Below are positions 1-11,581 of a stretch of DNA of 64,000 nt, one piece after another; the stretch's first letter is position 1; every line of letters begins with the position of its first letter. The translations under genes and the position numbers were made by a program. The stretch is from Siphonodentalium dalli (lineage: Eukaryota; Mollusca; Scaphopoda; Gadilida; Siphonodentaliidae), in NCBI GenBank assembly GCA_032622095.1, contig CP136062.1:37760918-37824917 (forward strand), read 5' to 3'. The notes beneath the pieces are model-generated. The model saw nothing but the letters and a program-made list of their open reading frames with translations. It had not been told where the DNA came from and made no database searches.

Positions 1-570
1 CATAATGAACATTTGGAAGTCAATTCTCTCCTACATGTACAGAGCTGTTGTCTAATATGCTTGTACACAACCTTTGATATAAATTTGAGTACATTTGCGG
101 CCTCGTTCTGTGCATGATGAGGAACGTCGTAAATAGAGATGCAGTAGAACATCAAACAAGTTGATATAATTGAATACTTGTAGTCCGTTATCCATATATG
201 CCAGGCAGTGGCAGGCAACATTTTTTGTCTATAGTTTTCATTTTGATTAACATAATGTGATATGATATATCCAGTTTTCAAATTTTCAAATTTTATTTTT
301 GCAAAGAAACTTTTTATGATTCGCAGCAGGTAGTGGCAAATTTGTTTTAATTTATTCTGTTTAATTTATAGTTGATGGTATTATGTTCAATTGTTATGCT
401 TGATTAAAATCGTCCTGTTAGAACTGGTCAAGCGATTTGTAAGTCAGTCACAGTCACTGGTGAAGTCTTGGATGCCACCATTTTTCGGGTCACAATCTGG
501 AAAAGTGATGCATTCTATGCACCCAACAGATTGTCATGGGTTACCCACTCTTATGTAACATTATATATAG
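1..570. other. AT-rich sequence without recognised features
   Basis: No open frame with protein-like composition, no tandem repeat and no long inverted repeat was seen here. Confidence 0.5.
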
Positions 571-2966
571 TAATAGTAGGGTTAACCGGCGTTGCCCGGG
601 TTAAAGTGGTGTGAAACCCTCTGCATAATATGGATGTTTGGTGGGAATAGAGGATACTCAAAGTGTTACACGTATTCTCATAAATTGTATATCCAAATAG
701 CATCACATGGAATATAAGTGGTGGCTCACCTTGCCGGATCGAAGCGATTGTCAATTTGTTTATCGTGATTAACCCGTCCCACCAATAAAAAAATATGTAT
801 TTAATTACAACTGCGTATACTTCAGACGTTACAACATGACACATGAACATCATAAACACAATATTTCGCAAAAATAAAAGACGACAATTGTGTTTTACAT
901 AGATATGTATCAATCAATCTTGTGGGTTAGCCTAAGATTTTGAGGACACCTGGTTATCATATCTCCATGAAAATACAGCTGTTTTAAAGAAATGTCCAGG
1001 TGCTCATCTGTTCATGGTGCTATATACTAATAATTACTATCAGTTTGAAAGAAATGTTGCTATGCATGCACGAATACCATCTAAATGTGCCCGACACAGA
1101 GCGATGTTTTGAGTTGTTTATGTTAGGCGATGAGTCTGTACTGACAAAATGAAAGAAACCCTCTGTATCGGGTAGATATAACCTTGTCAGATGTCAGTAT
1201 TGGAGGATCCCGAAAAGTCATGACATTGTGCCACCGACTGCGTTTTCTCAGAAGAAGCTACATTTGACTGCACACTGTGAACACTATTGTTGAACTGACC
1301 TTCTATACATTTCCATATCTCTTGACAAATTGTTACTTTTTTTGTGGAAAGTATATTGAATGGGGCAGACTCAATTGTGTTATAATATAAACATGAGCCA
1401 TTCTAATATGCAATCCTATGGTGGTTCAAGGTCCCTCAGTTTGCATGAATATACGTATCTCTTAAATAGAATGATAAATATACTTCTAATGCTTTCTTCT
1501 ACGTATCTGTTTTGCTAGCTCATTATATGAATGCACTGATTCCCACCCCCACATGAATATGACAGTTGATAATATATAATTGTTCAAGTGACTTAATTCG
1601 GTCACCATTAAAATGTTGTCGATATTGTGAAGTTTGAACGCCAAAAACTCCCTAGAGCGACATGGAGCTGGCCTGGGAGATGACTATATATAACTTTGGT
1701 GGATATATCGGCGAATAGAACAATCTTATCGATGCTAATGCATTTACTCTCGCCATTGATGAATCGAACGACACAACATGTGAGTTAATTCATCGTAGGA
1801 TTAGAGAAGAGGGTGCATGAATTTTGTGAAAATCAGTGCTAAATATATTTGTATCAGCTTTGGTTGAACTCCCCTCCTCATGCATGACTTAAACGACGCC
1901 ACTTTTGACATATTTAAACCACGTCCATTAAACACATGCATGCATGATATCACGGAGATGATAAAATATAAGTTTGGCGGTATTCGGCAACAAAACCAAT
2001 TCGTATCATAGTTCTTACCCCCCCCCCCATCTCTCACCCAAAACGGCACCAATTTGTCGTCTTTAAATCACGCAGTTATATTCCTCGTATCATGGAGAAG
2101 AATAATATATCAATTTGGTGGAGATCTGTGCTAAATTTAGTTTTTTTAATCAATTGTTGGTACCCCCCCCCCCCCAGTGCACACTGACTCGAACGGCACC
2201 ATATCATGGATGTGATTTTTTATAAGTTTGGTGGAAATCGGCGACAAAACTGTTTCATAATTGTTTTGCTGCCCCTCTCCCTTTTCTTCCCCTGACACCA
2301 ACAGCGTCACTTTTAAAATGTTAACCCGCACCAGTATCTTCCTCGTAAAAAGTTACCCATGTTAACATGGTGCCATCTCGATTGAAGCTATATATAGAAC
2401 GCATACAGATAACTATATGTCTAGCACCAACTGTGCTTTTTAACACGCACGATTTGATTCCTCGTATCATTTGAGAAGAAGGTGTATGAATTTGATCATG
2501 GCAATTGGCACTAAACACATTTTTATCAGTTTTGGTGACCCTCTCGTCCCTATTTCGGACTCAAGCGGTGCCACTTTTGACATCATTAAGCCAGACACTA
2601 AACTCATCATGGAGATGAATATATACATAATTGGTGAAAATTGTCGAGTATACAAATTCTTATCAAATCTAGGGCCCCCATATATCTCACCCAAACGGCA
2701 CCAATTTGGCGTATTTAAACCACACGATAAGATTCCTCGTATCACGAAGAATATGTATCAATCTGGTGGAAATCGGCGCTAAACATATTGTTTATCAATA
2801 TGTGTGTCTCTCTCACCCTCTGTGGACCCCTGACTCGAATGGTCTCACTTTTGACATCTTCAAACCACACAATTAGACTCCTGATATCATGGAGATGATT
2901 ATTTATCCCTGTGGATTTCTATAGAACACAGACAGACAGACATTCGCAAATATATATATATATTTT
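571..2966 (+). mobile_element. Retroposon-like element, non-autonomous, degenerate
   Basis: The left end carries GTTAACCGGCGTTGCCCGGG at 581-600, a GC-rich hairpin-prone motif of a kind often seen at one end of invertebrate retroposons. The right end has an ACAG-type microsatellite (about 2926-2943) followed by an AT run. The same architecture (CCCG-type start, tandem body, ACAG tail, AT-rich end) recurs at 38543-39268 and 39271-39585. No reverse transcriptase frame is visible, so the copy is non-autonomous or decayed. That both ends belong to one insertion is inferred; no target duplication was identified. It could instead be two unrelated fragments. Confidence 0.4.
1760..2930 (+). repeat. 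Degenerate tandem repeat, units of about 110-160 bp
   Basis: About seven or eight diverged units follow one another. Each contains a version of CACTTTTGACAT, then AAACCACACGATTAGATTCC, then ATCATGGAGA, then GTGGAAATCGGCG (clear anchors near 1890, 2050, 2310, 2430, 2573, 2700 and 2845). C-runs near 2020 and 2163 are local expansions. The array forms most of the body of the retroposon-like element. Open frames across it are periodicity artefacts. Confidence 0.7.
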
Positions 2967-3818
2967 TTAAAATATTGTTTATTCATATCTCAATATGTAA
3001 TATCCCAAGCACATGAACAAATTTTGTTTTATAAATATAGTCCAGAGTGAGTTATATCTCTCTTTTTAAATAGTATTGGCAGAATCTAAATATGTTATTT
3101 TTGTCTGGGTTTGTCTCATTTGGGGGATGCCTGGGTTCACGGTAATTTGGCAAAAGTAGTCAGGAACCACTCTGAAAGACCTTCAAACCACGTCCTAGCC
3201 CACGCGCCACTGCTTAGCAGAAATCATTGAAACAGATTGCGTGATATCATAGGAGGGAGGTCAGAAGGCATATTGAGTGGTTTTCAGACACAGTTCCAGC
3301 TGTGATATATGATGTAGAATTGATTTACTATATTTGATCTAGCAATCACCGTTCAGGGTTTAACTTTTGAGATCATAAGCGCCTTTTACAATCTACAAAA
3401 TTAGGGTGTTGGTTGTTCAAGAAGATTGTCTATCATATTCCAACTTTCACGAACACAAATTTATTCTTTGATTCTGGATTGGCAGGGAAATCAGTTTCTA
3501 ATACTTTGTAATTCCGGATTCGTTCCATAAATGCTTGGAATCAGGAATTAATAGTCTTCATTTTAAATGAATATATATTATATATATACATTTATTACAC
3601 ACTTAGCCGTGATTTATTAGTATTTCTTGGTGAATTAAAAGTGATAATGTCACAACTGTGAATTACGTCACCGGTGAGAGCACGCGATTATTGACAGTCC
3701 CGCCCTACGCCGGAACTATTTTCACTTTCTACGGCTCAAACGTGGTTGAAGTTGAACAGAAACTACCAACGATGATGCAGAGCAGTTAATAAACCGGTAA
3801 AATGAAGAAGAATCTTAC
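2967..3818. other. Mostly unique sequence, no gene recognised
   Basis: AT-rich up to about 3600, with a short TA-rich stretch near 3570-3590. CpG becomes more frequent from about 3650 and runs into the candidate exon at 3819. No repeat copy was recognised. Confidence 0.4.
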
Positions 3819-3852
3819 CTATTATCGACTCCGATGATCCGGACGATGTCAT
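3819..3852 (-). CDS. Candidate first coding exon (minus strand), 11 codons plus one base
   Basis: On the minus strand an ATG at 3852-3850 opens a Ser-rich frame (MTSSGSSESII) and runs directly into AATAG|GTAAGA, a good match to an animal 5' splice site with GT at 3818-3817. The surrounding 3.65-4.3 kb has more CpG than its neighbours and no repeat copies, as expected for a gene start. If real, the gene continues towards coordinate 1. No matching downstream exon could be identified, partly because that side is filled by a retroposon. This is only a short frame plus one splice motif; chance occurrence is quite possible. Confidence 0.2.
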
Positions 3853-5128
3853 ATTCCAATCAAATGAACTATACAAAATTCCATGTGAACAATAAATTTA
3901 TCCAGTTCGGAGCTGAATTTCCACGTGTTACTCTTCGAGTGTTTGTTTACGTCGATGATTAAAATATCGTCACTTCGAAACTTAGTTTTCTACTTTTTGC
4001 ACGATTTCCTAACATTTCCTGTATGAACCAACTTTATTTACACACACCATCAGAATCTTCACAAGATCCCGTTCCAAGTGCCATGATTGTTCGTTCAGAA
4101 TAAACACAATTTTGACAGAAAATATCCTGTAATTTCCGAAACATTAAAAATGAATCGCACCAAAGTAAATCAAAATAATGAGGTCAATCGGTATCGTTAC
4201 GTCACAATTATTTAAATCATGTGTCCACCCGCGTAACTGCACGCGCAACTGACGTTGGGGTTCAAAATGGGAGAATCAGCTAATCTGGGCTTATTTTGTC
4301 ACATCTTTTCTTTAGAATTAGCAACTTTTAGTGGTTAAAATTGTGTAATAAACAGAATACTCATTTGGTTTCGATGATGACGTGACATAATTCACTCGGG
4401 TAGCCGGTCCTATTGGTAAAACCAATTGATTACTCTCTATATATTCAGTATACAATAGTTATTGCCACTTCTGGGTTAAAATTTATGATATAATTATTAA
4501 AAAAGGTATGAGAAAAAAATCAACTTTGCAGGAATGTTTTTTTTTTTTTGGGCTGATGATGACCAACCACCTCGCTTACATGTCCGGAACTTTTTTCCGC
4601 CTCCCACTGTAGTGATGTACATGTTATATAAATTCATTATCATGTCTCAAATCTGTGTTTATATCAATATAAAACAAGTAAAGAAGCGCTCTTTATTGTG
4701 TATACCATATTTGAGAAACTACACTAACCATACAGTCTTTTCATGTAACTAAGTTTACCATTTACTAAGTATAACATACATATTATATGTCTCCCGTAAC
4801 AATCAGCTTCTTTCATTGGATCGATGCATTGTGCCAGTACTATTTGATTAAATGTGAAAGTTAGTCGCGATGTTATATGGGAAATCATCTGAATAATTCT
4901 TATCAACGCTCCTATAGTATATTAAATCCGCCATTCGTAATAAAGGACCCTCTCGCGATACGATCGGAATAGAGAACCTTCGGAATAAAGACATGACCCC
5001 CAGGTGATATATCTAGACTGCGACAATTTATCAACGAAATTTTCCATTAAAAGGAGTAAGGCGCTCGTAGTGTTAAATGTGCAAACATATAAACCTCTGT
5101 ACACATTACAACTATGATGATCATATAA
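3853..5128. other. Unique sequence; possible upstream region of the candidate exon
   Basis: No recognised repeat and no convincing protein frame. A T-run lies at about 4537-4550. If 3819-3852 is a first exon, its minus-strand promoter would fall in 3853-4300, but I see no clear core promoter element. Confidence 0.35.
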
Positions 5129-5130
5129 GA

Positions 5131-5263
5131 AATGAACGGCGGTTTCAATGTGGTCATGGGATTTTTCCGCGAGAAAAATTCAGCAAACTGCATGAACCCC
5201 AAAAGTATGCTGATTTTTTTTATCGCAGTCAAAACCCATGACCACGTTGAATCCGCCGTTTAT
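5131..5263. repeat. Inverted repeat (foldback), arms of about 33 bp
   Basis: AACGGCGGTTTCAATGTGGT near 5133 is mirrored by ACCACGTTGAATCCGCCGTT near 5241, with two or three mismatches and a loop of about 65 bp. The shape fits a small MITE or foldback remnant. No target duplication was recognised. Confidence 0.75.
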
Positions 5264-5282
5264 TATTTATATTTATATACTT

Positions 5283-5500
5283 AGGCTCTTTAAAACACTT
5301 CTCCAAATATGTCCGTTATTTCGTCAAAAACACTTTTTCAAATATCTCCGTTCTATCGTTTATAAAAATAATTTCCTATTTCTATATTTCGCTCTATTTT
5401 TCGCCCTATTTCGCTATTTCGCTGTATTTTCCTATTTCGATTTTTCGTGCTTTTTCGTTGTATTTCATATTTCGATAATTCGCTATATTTTACATATTAT
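5283..5500 (-). repeat. Family J fragment plus TATTTCGC-rich simple sequence
   Basis: About 65 bp (CACTTCTCCAAATATGTCCG then TTATTTCGTCAAAAACACTT) recur reverse-complemented at about 32930-33000 and 58078-58155, so this is a dispersed repeat. It is followed at about 5375-5490 by a degenerate array of short TATTTCGC-like units. Confidence 0.65.
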
Positions 5501-5699
5501 GGGATATGGGATTATATGATAACCAACATTCTGATAGTCAATCAAACATCTCGTGCCACCCTTGCTCGCGATTAGATGCCACTAGCCATCCAATCGTGAA
5601 ACTCGATTACATATTGTTTGCTATCAAATCCTTGGCGTATTGGCTGACAAGATACTCAAGCAGTCGGTAATGTCCGACAGTCCCCGGTGATTTCCGGGA

Positions 5700-5776
5700 C
5701 CAATGTGTTCATAAACCTATGAAAGACATTGAAAGTGACGTCAAGTTACGTTCATAGGTTTATGAACGCATTGGAT
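5700..5776. repeat. Short palindromic repeat, arms of about 23 bp
   Basis: CCAATGTGTTCATAAACCTA is mirrored by TAGGTTTATGAACGCATTGG with a spacer of about 30 bp. One arm mismatch is visible. Origin unknown; compatible with a MITE relic. Confidence 0.75.
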
Positions 5777-6144
5777 AAGGGGGCGTGTCTACCTTAACGC
5801 TATGGGGAAATCGGAAGAGATGTCAGGTGTATGTAAATATAGATAAATATACAATGTATAAACTGTTCTTATATACACGTAGTCATTATTTATAGTTATC
5901 CCATATAATGACGGGATATTTCTAAGTGGAGTTGCAGGTTGGACATTGCCACTAGTTGGAAAACCTGAGGCTGAGATACCAGTTGGAAAATTCCAATCCA
6001 ACGCGGTGCGAATGAAATTTCCTGGTCTTCAGCATTTGGTCTGATATACAATGGGGGTGTGTGCAGTCGGTTATTTTAAGGTGGACATCCCCCAATGGAG
6101 ACCAAGTAGTCACGTCACTGATTCCCCATAATACAAGATCCACA
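5777..6144. other. No recognised feature
   Basis: Unique AT-rich sequence between two foldbacks. Nothing identifiable. Confidence 0.4.
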
Positions 6145-7250
6145 TAACCACCCCCAGCTGGACAAGTGGTCCTGCTAATGTGCTATATGATGCGGTTGGG
6201 TCCTGCTGAATTTATATGATGCTGTTAGGCAAACTGATGCTGTTAACAAAAAGTACCGTTAAATGTTTTTAATTTGTCTTTTTTCGCGGTATTTCGTTAA
6301 TCTGAACATATCCATGAAAAGCCATTATGCGTATCAAACATTCAAAAACATATTTATTGCGAAATATTTTTAATACTGGTTGTATTAGTTGTTGAAATCG
6401 ACTATAATCAAGATGGTTATTCACGTCGTTTTAGAAACACCAGCGCAGGCATTATTATATTTTTCAAAAATATATATGTTCTTGCATGTGAGGCCTGTTA
6501 TGGAATATATTAACATTACATGGAATCCACATCTTAAGAACCAGTGTAAATCTATCGAAAGCGTACAGCGCAGGGCCACAAAATATGTTCCACAACTCAG
6601 GAAAATGTCATACACCAACAGACTCATCCACCTCAATTTGATGTCAATGAAATATAGGCGATACCGTGGAGATATGATTGAGACATTCAAGATTATGAAC
6701 AATTTCTACAAAATTATTCAAGAGCAGTTTGTTCAGAGAGCAATATACTTAGCAACCAGAGGGAACAACCAAAAACTTCAGATGCCTGGACCGAAAAAAG
6801 ACATTCACAAATTATTTTTTACTAACAGAATTGTTGCAGAATGGAACAAATTACCTGATATGGTAGTGGGAGCGCAAACGTTGACAGAATTCAAAACATT
6901 ACTCGACGCATACCGATACGATTTAAAATACATTTACGATGATTGAACTATGGCGTTATAATTTCAAATTGTTTTATATTGTTATTGTGTAAATTATTGA
7001 CGTAATTCAGTGGAACTATGAGTCGAATGACTTGTTTCAAAATAAATATGATGATGATGATGATGATACACACACTGTTTTTTTCTCAAATCGCTCGGAT
7101 TAGTCAAACACCGCGAACTTTACAACATTATAAAAAAGAGCGGTACTTTTTCGTAACGGCACCAGTTTGCCCTACCAGCATCAGAGCAATTCAGCAGGAC
7201 CACCAGCATCATAGCATATTAGCATGGCCACTTCGCCAAGGTGATAATAC
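6145..7250. mobile_element. Foldback element, family A, copy 1 (interrupted)
   Basis: The left arm starts near 6160 (CAAGTGGTCCTGCTAATGTG) and the right arm is its diverged reverse complement, ending near 7242. Both arms carry GGTCCTGCTGAATT followed by GATGCTG-type words. Homologous copies lie at 22350-23096 and 24750-25200. Comparison with copy 3, where the centre is intact (ATGTTCTTGATGTCTC), shows that the centre here is interrupted by a LINE tail at 6485-7062. No transposase is present, so it is a non-autonomous foldback or MITE-type element. Confidence 0.75.
6485..7062 (+). pseudogene. 5'-truncated LINE: C-terminal reverse transcriptase fragment
   Basis: A frame of about 150 codons ends at the TGA at 6944-6946. 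It carries the C-terminal signature of Jockey/CR1-type LINE polyproteins: VRPVMEY, then NPHLKNQ, ESVQRRATKYVP, LNLMSMKYRRYRGDMIE, and near the end FFTNRIVAEWNKLPD. This is the region after the catalytic palm; endonuclease and catalytic motifs are missing, so the copy was 5'-truncated at insertion. The 3' UTR is about 95 bp, with AATAAA-like sequence just before an (ATG)n tail at 7044-7062, typical of CR1-like 3' ends. It sits inside foldback A, which dates it as the younger insertion. The remaining frame is intact. Family placement within CR1/Jockey is inference. Confidence 0.85.
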
Positions 7251-7262
7251 CATATCACAATA

Positions 7263-8627
7263 GTTAAAGACACATATATGAGGGTCGGAAGCTCGTGGAA
7301 GAAAATTTCACAAGTCTATAAAGGTGTTAAAATCTTATTTATAGAATCAATTCTGGAGGCTTGTACGGCATATCATATACTTCAAAAACATATACCCATA
7401 CTACATAACACTCAGACCACGCGACGAAATATATGTACATGTATATACAATGCTCTATTCAAATAAAGGTAGGACTATGTACACACCTCAAGCATTTAGC
7501 AAATCAGAAAACAATGGAAGCGTCATTTTGCGGTATAAATGTCATCATAATACAAATGGCACCACTTCAGTCAAGGTGGACGTCGTTACGTTGTTCAAAG
7601 CGATAAATCAGTCACGTCTGACAGCGTTTTGCAATCTCATTTTCGTCATTATTGCATAGTCGATATCACTGAATTGGTTTAATTAACGACTGACCGCACC
7701 GATCGATATCATTTGTAAGGCCGGTCGCCGCTAACACCGGGTGTCATATTTGTCACCGACGCACATTAGGTACACATTCAAAGCAGCCATGCTGGGCGGG
7801 GTTCACAAGCGGATGTACTCCACCACTGCATCGCGCTGCTCAATTGACAGGAGGCCCCGGTATATCAGCTGATAACAGTGGCAAGGTCACTCGACCCTTT
7901 CGACAATCCCGGGCTAGCCCCCCGAACCACTACAATAAGTTGTATACTCAGTGATGTCGAAAATGAAAATGTATGTGAGGTGACATAATCATATACATAG
8001 ACAAGACACATAATAAATGTTGAAGTTATTATTATACTACGTGTGCATGGTATCTTGATTGAGGGTAGCTAACAAATGTGGTGTTTAAAGTAAGTGGGTC
8101 GGAGTGTTGTATATATATGAGTCAATTCTCTTTTAACACGACTATTTTAGTTTTTTCATATATATGTATATATCGTGGGGCGTTCATCATAGCCCCGGGA
8201 GCGCAAAACAATTTCTATGGCTTTCTTTGTAAATAGTGAATGGTTTCTGATCGTGTGATTATTGTGGGAGGTAAAAAGCTGATGTAGTTTAAGAAAATTT
8301 GGTCTTCTTAAGTAATACGACTTGATAAATTAAATTCTGAGGTCATATAGAAAGTCACATTTCTGGATAAGGTGGAATTCATCTCCGAGTTCTGACTTGC
8401 AAAGGGCGCACACTCGTTCTGTTCGTGAGGTATATATAGAGAACCGCACGAGAGGTATCACTCCGCTAACAGATCGAGTGCGATAATTACGCCAAAATCC
8501 AGACACTCATGCGGTTCTATATTCATTACATATTTCCCAAGTATTGCATATTGACTCAAATGACTGCGAATGTCCTATGACAAACAATAAACCACATTTT
8601 GAGTTTTACAATTAATATTATGCCTAA
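7263..8627. other. Mostly unique sequence, with a GC-richer patch
   Basis: No protein-like frame recognised. About 7690-7930 is clearly GC-richer than its surroundings but shows neither an open frame nor a repeat match. The rest is AT-rich. Confidence 0.4.
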
Positions 8628-9447
8628 TAGTCCAGGAGATATTGGTCAACCTCTGCACCCCCCCAGGACTCAACTTCACCCCTCTAATTTTCTTTCTTAG
8701 TGTCTCCTCTAATTTTGTTTCACTTGTTAACAAGAACACAAAATGGCCGCAGAGACCCCAGACAAGATGGCGTCCATCATGGCGGCCATTTATTGTATAT
8801 GCACCAGGTATCTTTGATCGCCGTAATAGTAAAGATGATATCACATGCGGTCTTGTTTTCCGCTCGATTCGTTATGCTAATATAAAACCCTTACAAATTA
8901 ACCAAAAATCCGACACCAGAATCCAATATGGCGGCCAAGATGGCCGCCGAAATGTGAAAATATGCTATTTTTCTGACATTTCACCCCATTTCGTTTGTCT
9001 CTGTGGGAAAATATTGGCATTTTGGCATGATGTTATACATTTATCGTATAGAAGAGTCATTGGCGAAGACATGGAGACCATAATATACATTCATTGTGGG
9101 ATATGTTTGTCCGTTATCACGTTTTCCCAAATGCCGGTATAATAGGTCAAAGCCGAATCAACGCTAATAACGTGATGTAATGTTTCGAATCAATGAATGT
9201 TATTGCTATCATAACAACACCCATGCATATATATGTACCGGAGATAGTCGAACTAGGATCCCTCTTATACCTGCGTTGAGAAATATTCACCCTAATCCAA
9301 GATGGCGGCCAAAATGGCCACCAGAAATAAAAAATCGACGAAAATCGCTGATTTTAACATCAGTGAGCATTATTGTCATGATAAATCCACACCTACTTAC
9401 TATTGTGAGTTGGGAACACTTAGGCGAAGAACTTACCTTGTACCATA
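8628..9447 (+). repeat. Outer part of left arm of giant foldback
   Basis: Mirrors 13850-14658. It contains paired ATGGCGGCC-type motifs near 8745-8790, 8928-8950 and 9297-9320. Short frames read through it are artefacts of the arm repeats. Confidence 0.8.
9445..9447. repeat. Target-site duplication ATA, left
   Basis: The uninterrupted right arm (reverse complement near 13840) reads GTACCATATCCAA. The left junction reads GTACCATA then GGTGACACT, and the right junction AGTGTCACC then ATATCCAA, so ATA is duplicated at 9445-9447 and 11582-11584. Confidence 0.75.
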
Positions 9448-10093
9448 GGTGACACTCCACAGTTTCTGCAGGGATTGGTGCAAAAATAAGGGGGCATCAA
9501 TTCAATGAAAAATAACAGAAATGTGATCCCACAACACATATACAATGTATATATACCTGGGTTGAGCACATACTAGGCTTAAAGATTTTGGTACAGAATT
9601 GTCATTTTAATGGGGGTAGCAAGAGTTATGCCCCTTGATTGTGTGCCTGAAAAATGAAATTTTGATGCAAAAATGGCCAAAATAAGCGATTTTCAGGCTC
9701 GTGGGACACAAAAACCAGAAGATCTATGGTATAGCCGCCTATGTTGTCTGGAAGAACACTGTTTCCTCACAAAAATATCAAAAAATTTCAAACTTCTCAC
9801 CACTGTAAGTTTTTAAAAAATATTTTTCATGCAGATGACAAATTTTAGGTGCTAAAATGTCACGCTGGTGTCTGGAGCCACTGTTTCGCAGAAATCGCTA
9901 CTACTTCATACTGGTGGGTTCAAGGTCACCTGAAACAATATTTTTCAAAACACAAAGACATCCTCTAAAAATCCACAAATTCATAACTAACCTTCTCTCA
10001 ATAAACATACCACACCCATGGTGACAGAAAACACTGGTACTCTATTCTAAGAAATTTACCCCTACTGATAATTCGAAACTGTGGAGTGTCACC
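9448..10093 (+). repeat. 646-bp terminal direct repeat, copy 1
   Basis: Has its own 18-bp terminal inverted repeats and is non-coding as far as can be seen. Near-identical to 10936-11581. Confidence 0.9.
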
Positions 10094-10935
10094 TTAAGGG
10101 AAATGCAATTTTTTTAATATTTAATAGGGACCACACCTCCATATTCTCTGCATTATACCGCTTAAAATGATATATTACACCCCATGCGTTATTGCAATCA
10201 CAGGCAGCAAGATTGGGTGGGGATTTACATGCACTCCCATGATTTCACCCCTTTTGGGTCTTTCAGAACCCAATGACGTTATGCTTGACGTAGTGACAAA
10301 ATGGATATATTCAACCATCATCTATAGCTTGAAAAAGGTCTGAAATGCTAAAATGTTGTATAGATATATTATGAGATGCATATTTTCCTCAGATATCAAA
10401 ATAAAACATAATATTTCATACAACAACTATCTTTAATACTCTTCCAAAACTATGGGTTAAAAAATTCCAAGTCTTATTTAGCATTAAGGGAAAGCTTTAC
10501 AAGGTTATGACATCACATGAACAATATGTTGTCAAGTGAAATATGACCAAGGAAACCTGTATTATTATATTTCACACTTGTGAATAAGAAAGACTGAATA
10601 TCTAATCTTGTTGTATACTGTGTAATGTCACAATATCAGCCTTTTCAGCTAAGATTCAAGGAGCATATGATGTCATGAAGAAGACCCATCATCTGAAAAA
10701 TTACCAATAACCATAAACATGAACCACCACCACCACCCCCCCCCCACTGCTCCAAGACTCCATATCCCCACCAATTTATATGATTAAAGACAACCTGTAT
10801 TGGAATATGCATAGAAGAATGGTGTATCTACCATAAAATGTTCCTTCTAACTGAACAGGTTTGCTAAAAAATGATTTTCAGTAACAATATTTGTCAAGTT
10901 GACAGATGAAAATGGTGCTATTTGCTGGTCTTGAA
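10094..10935. other. 842-bp core of composite element
   Basis: AT-rich, with a CCACC/C-run microsatellite at about 10726-10745. No open frame of note, and no similarity to any other part of the window was recognised. Confidence 0.6.
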
Positions 10936-11581
10936 GGTGACACTCCACAGTTTCTGCAGGGATTGGTGCAAAAATAAGGGGGCATCAATTCAATGAAAAA
11001 TAACAGAAATGTGATCCCACAACACATATACAATGTATATATACCTGGGTTGAGCACATACTAGGCTTAAAGATTTTGGTACAGAATTGTCATTTTAATG
11101 GGGGTAGCAAGAGTTATGCCCCTTGATTGTGTGCCTGAAAAATGAAATTTTGATGCAAAAATGGCCAAAATAAGCGATTTTCAGGCTCGTGGGACACAAA
11201 AACCAGAAGATCTATGGTATAGCCGCCTATGTTGTCTGGAAGAACACTGTTTCCTCACAAAAATATCAAAAAATTTCAAACTTCTCACCACTGTAAGTTT
11301 AAAAAATTTTTTTTTCATGCAGATGACAAATTTTAGGTGCTAAAATGTCACGCTGGTGTCTGGAGCCACTGTTTCGCAGAAATCGCTACTACTTCATACT
11401 GGTGGGTTCAAGGTCACCTGAAACAATATTTTTCAAAACACAAAGACATCCTCTAAAAATCCACAAATTCATAACTAACCTTCTCTCAATAAACATATCA
11501 CACCCATGGTGACAGAAAACACTGGTACTCTATTCTAAGAAATTTACCCCTACTGATAATTCGAAACTGTGGAGTGTCACC
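10936..11581 (+). repeat. 646-bp terminal direct repeat, copy 2
   Basis: Same orientation and length as copy 1. A 60-codon frame starting at 11161 runs through it but is broken slightly earlier in copy 1 and has no recognisable domain, so it is not treated as a gene. Confidence 0.9.

Larger units (their letters stand above)
9448..11581. mobile_element. Composite element: two 646-bp direct repeats around an 842-bp core
   Basis: Copies at 9448-10093 and 10936-11581 have equal length and differ at only a handful of positions (for example around 9808-9826 versus 11296-11314, and one C/T near 10009/11497). Each begins GGTGACACTCCACAGTTT and ends with the inverse, AAACTGTGGAGTGTCACC. Only the outer flanks share ATA; the inner flanks (TTA after copy 1, GAA before copy 2) do not. 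So the whole 2134 bp seems to have inserted as one unit. This could be a composite DNA transposon or an LTR-like non-autonomous element; no primer-binding site, polypurine tract or enzyme frame was recognised. It is much younger than the foldback it interrupts. Confidence 0.8.

Noticed and set aside
6421-6702. Minus-strand frame over the LINE
   Set aside because: Shadow of the plus-strand reverse transcriptase C-terminus.
9448-11581. Ordinary LTR retrotransposon
   Set aside because: Ends are GGTGAC...GTCACC with 18-bp inverted repeats, the duplication is 3 bp, and no primer-binding site, polypurine tract or gag-pol remnant was seen.
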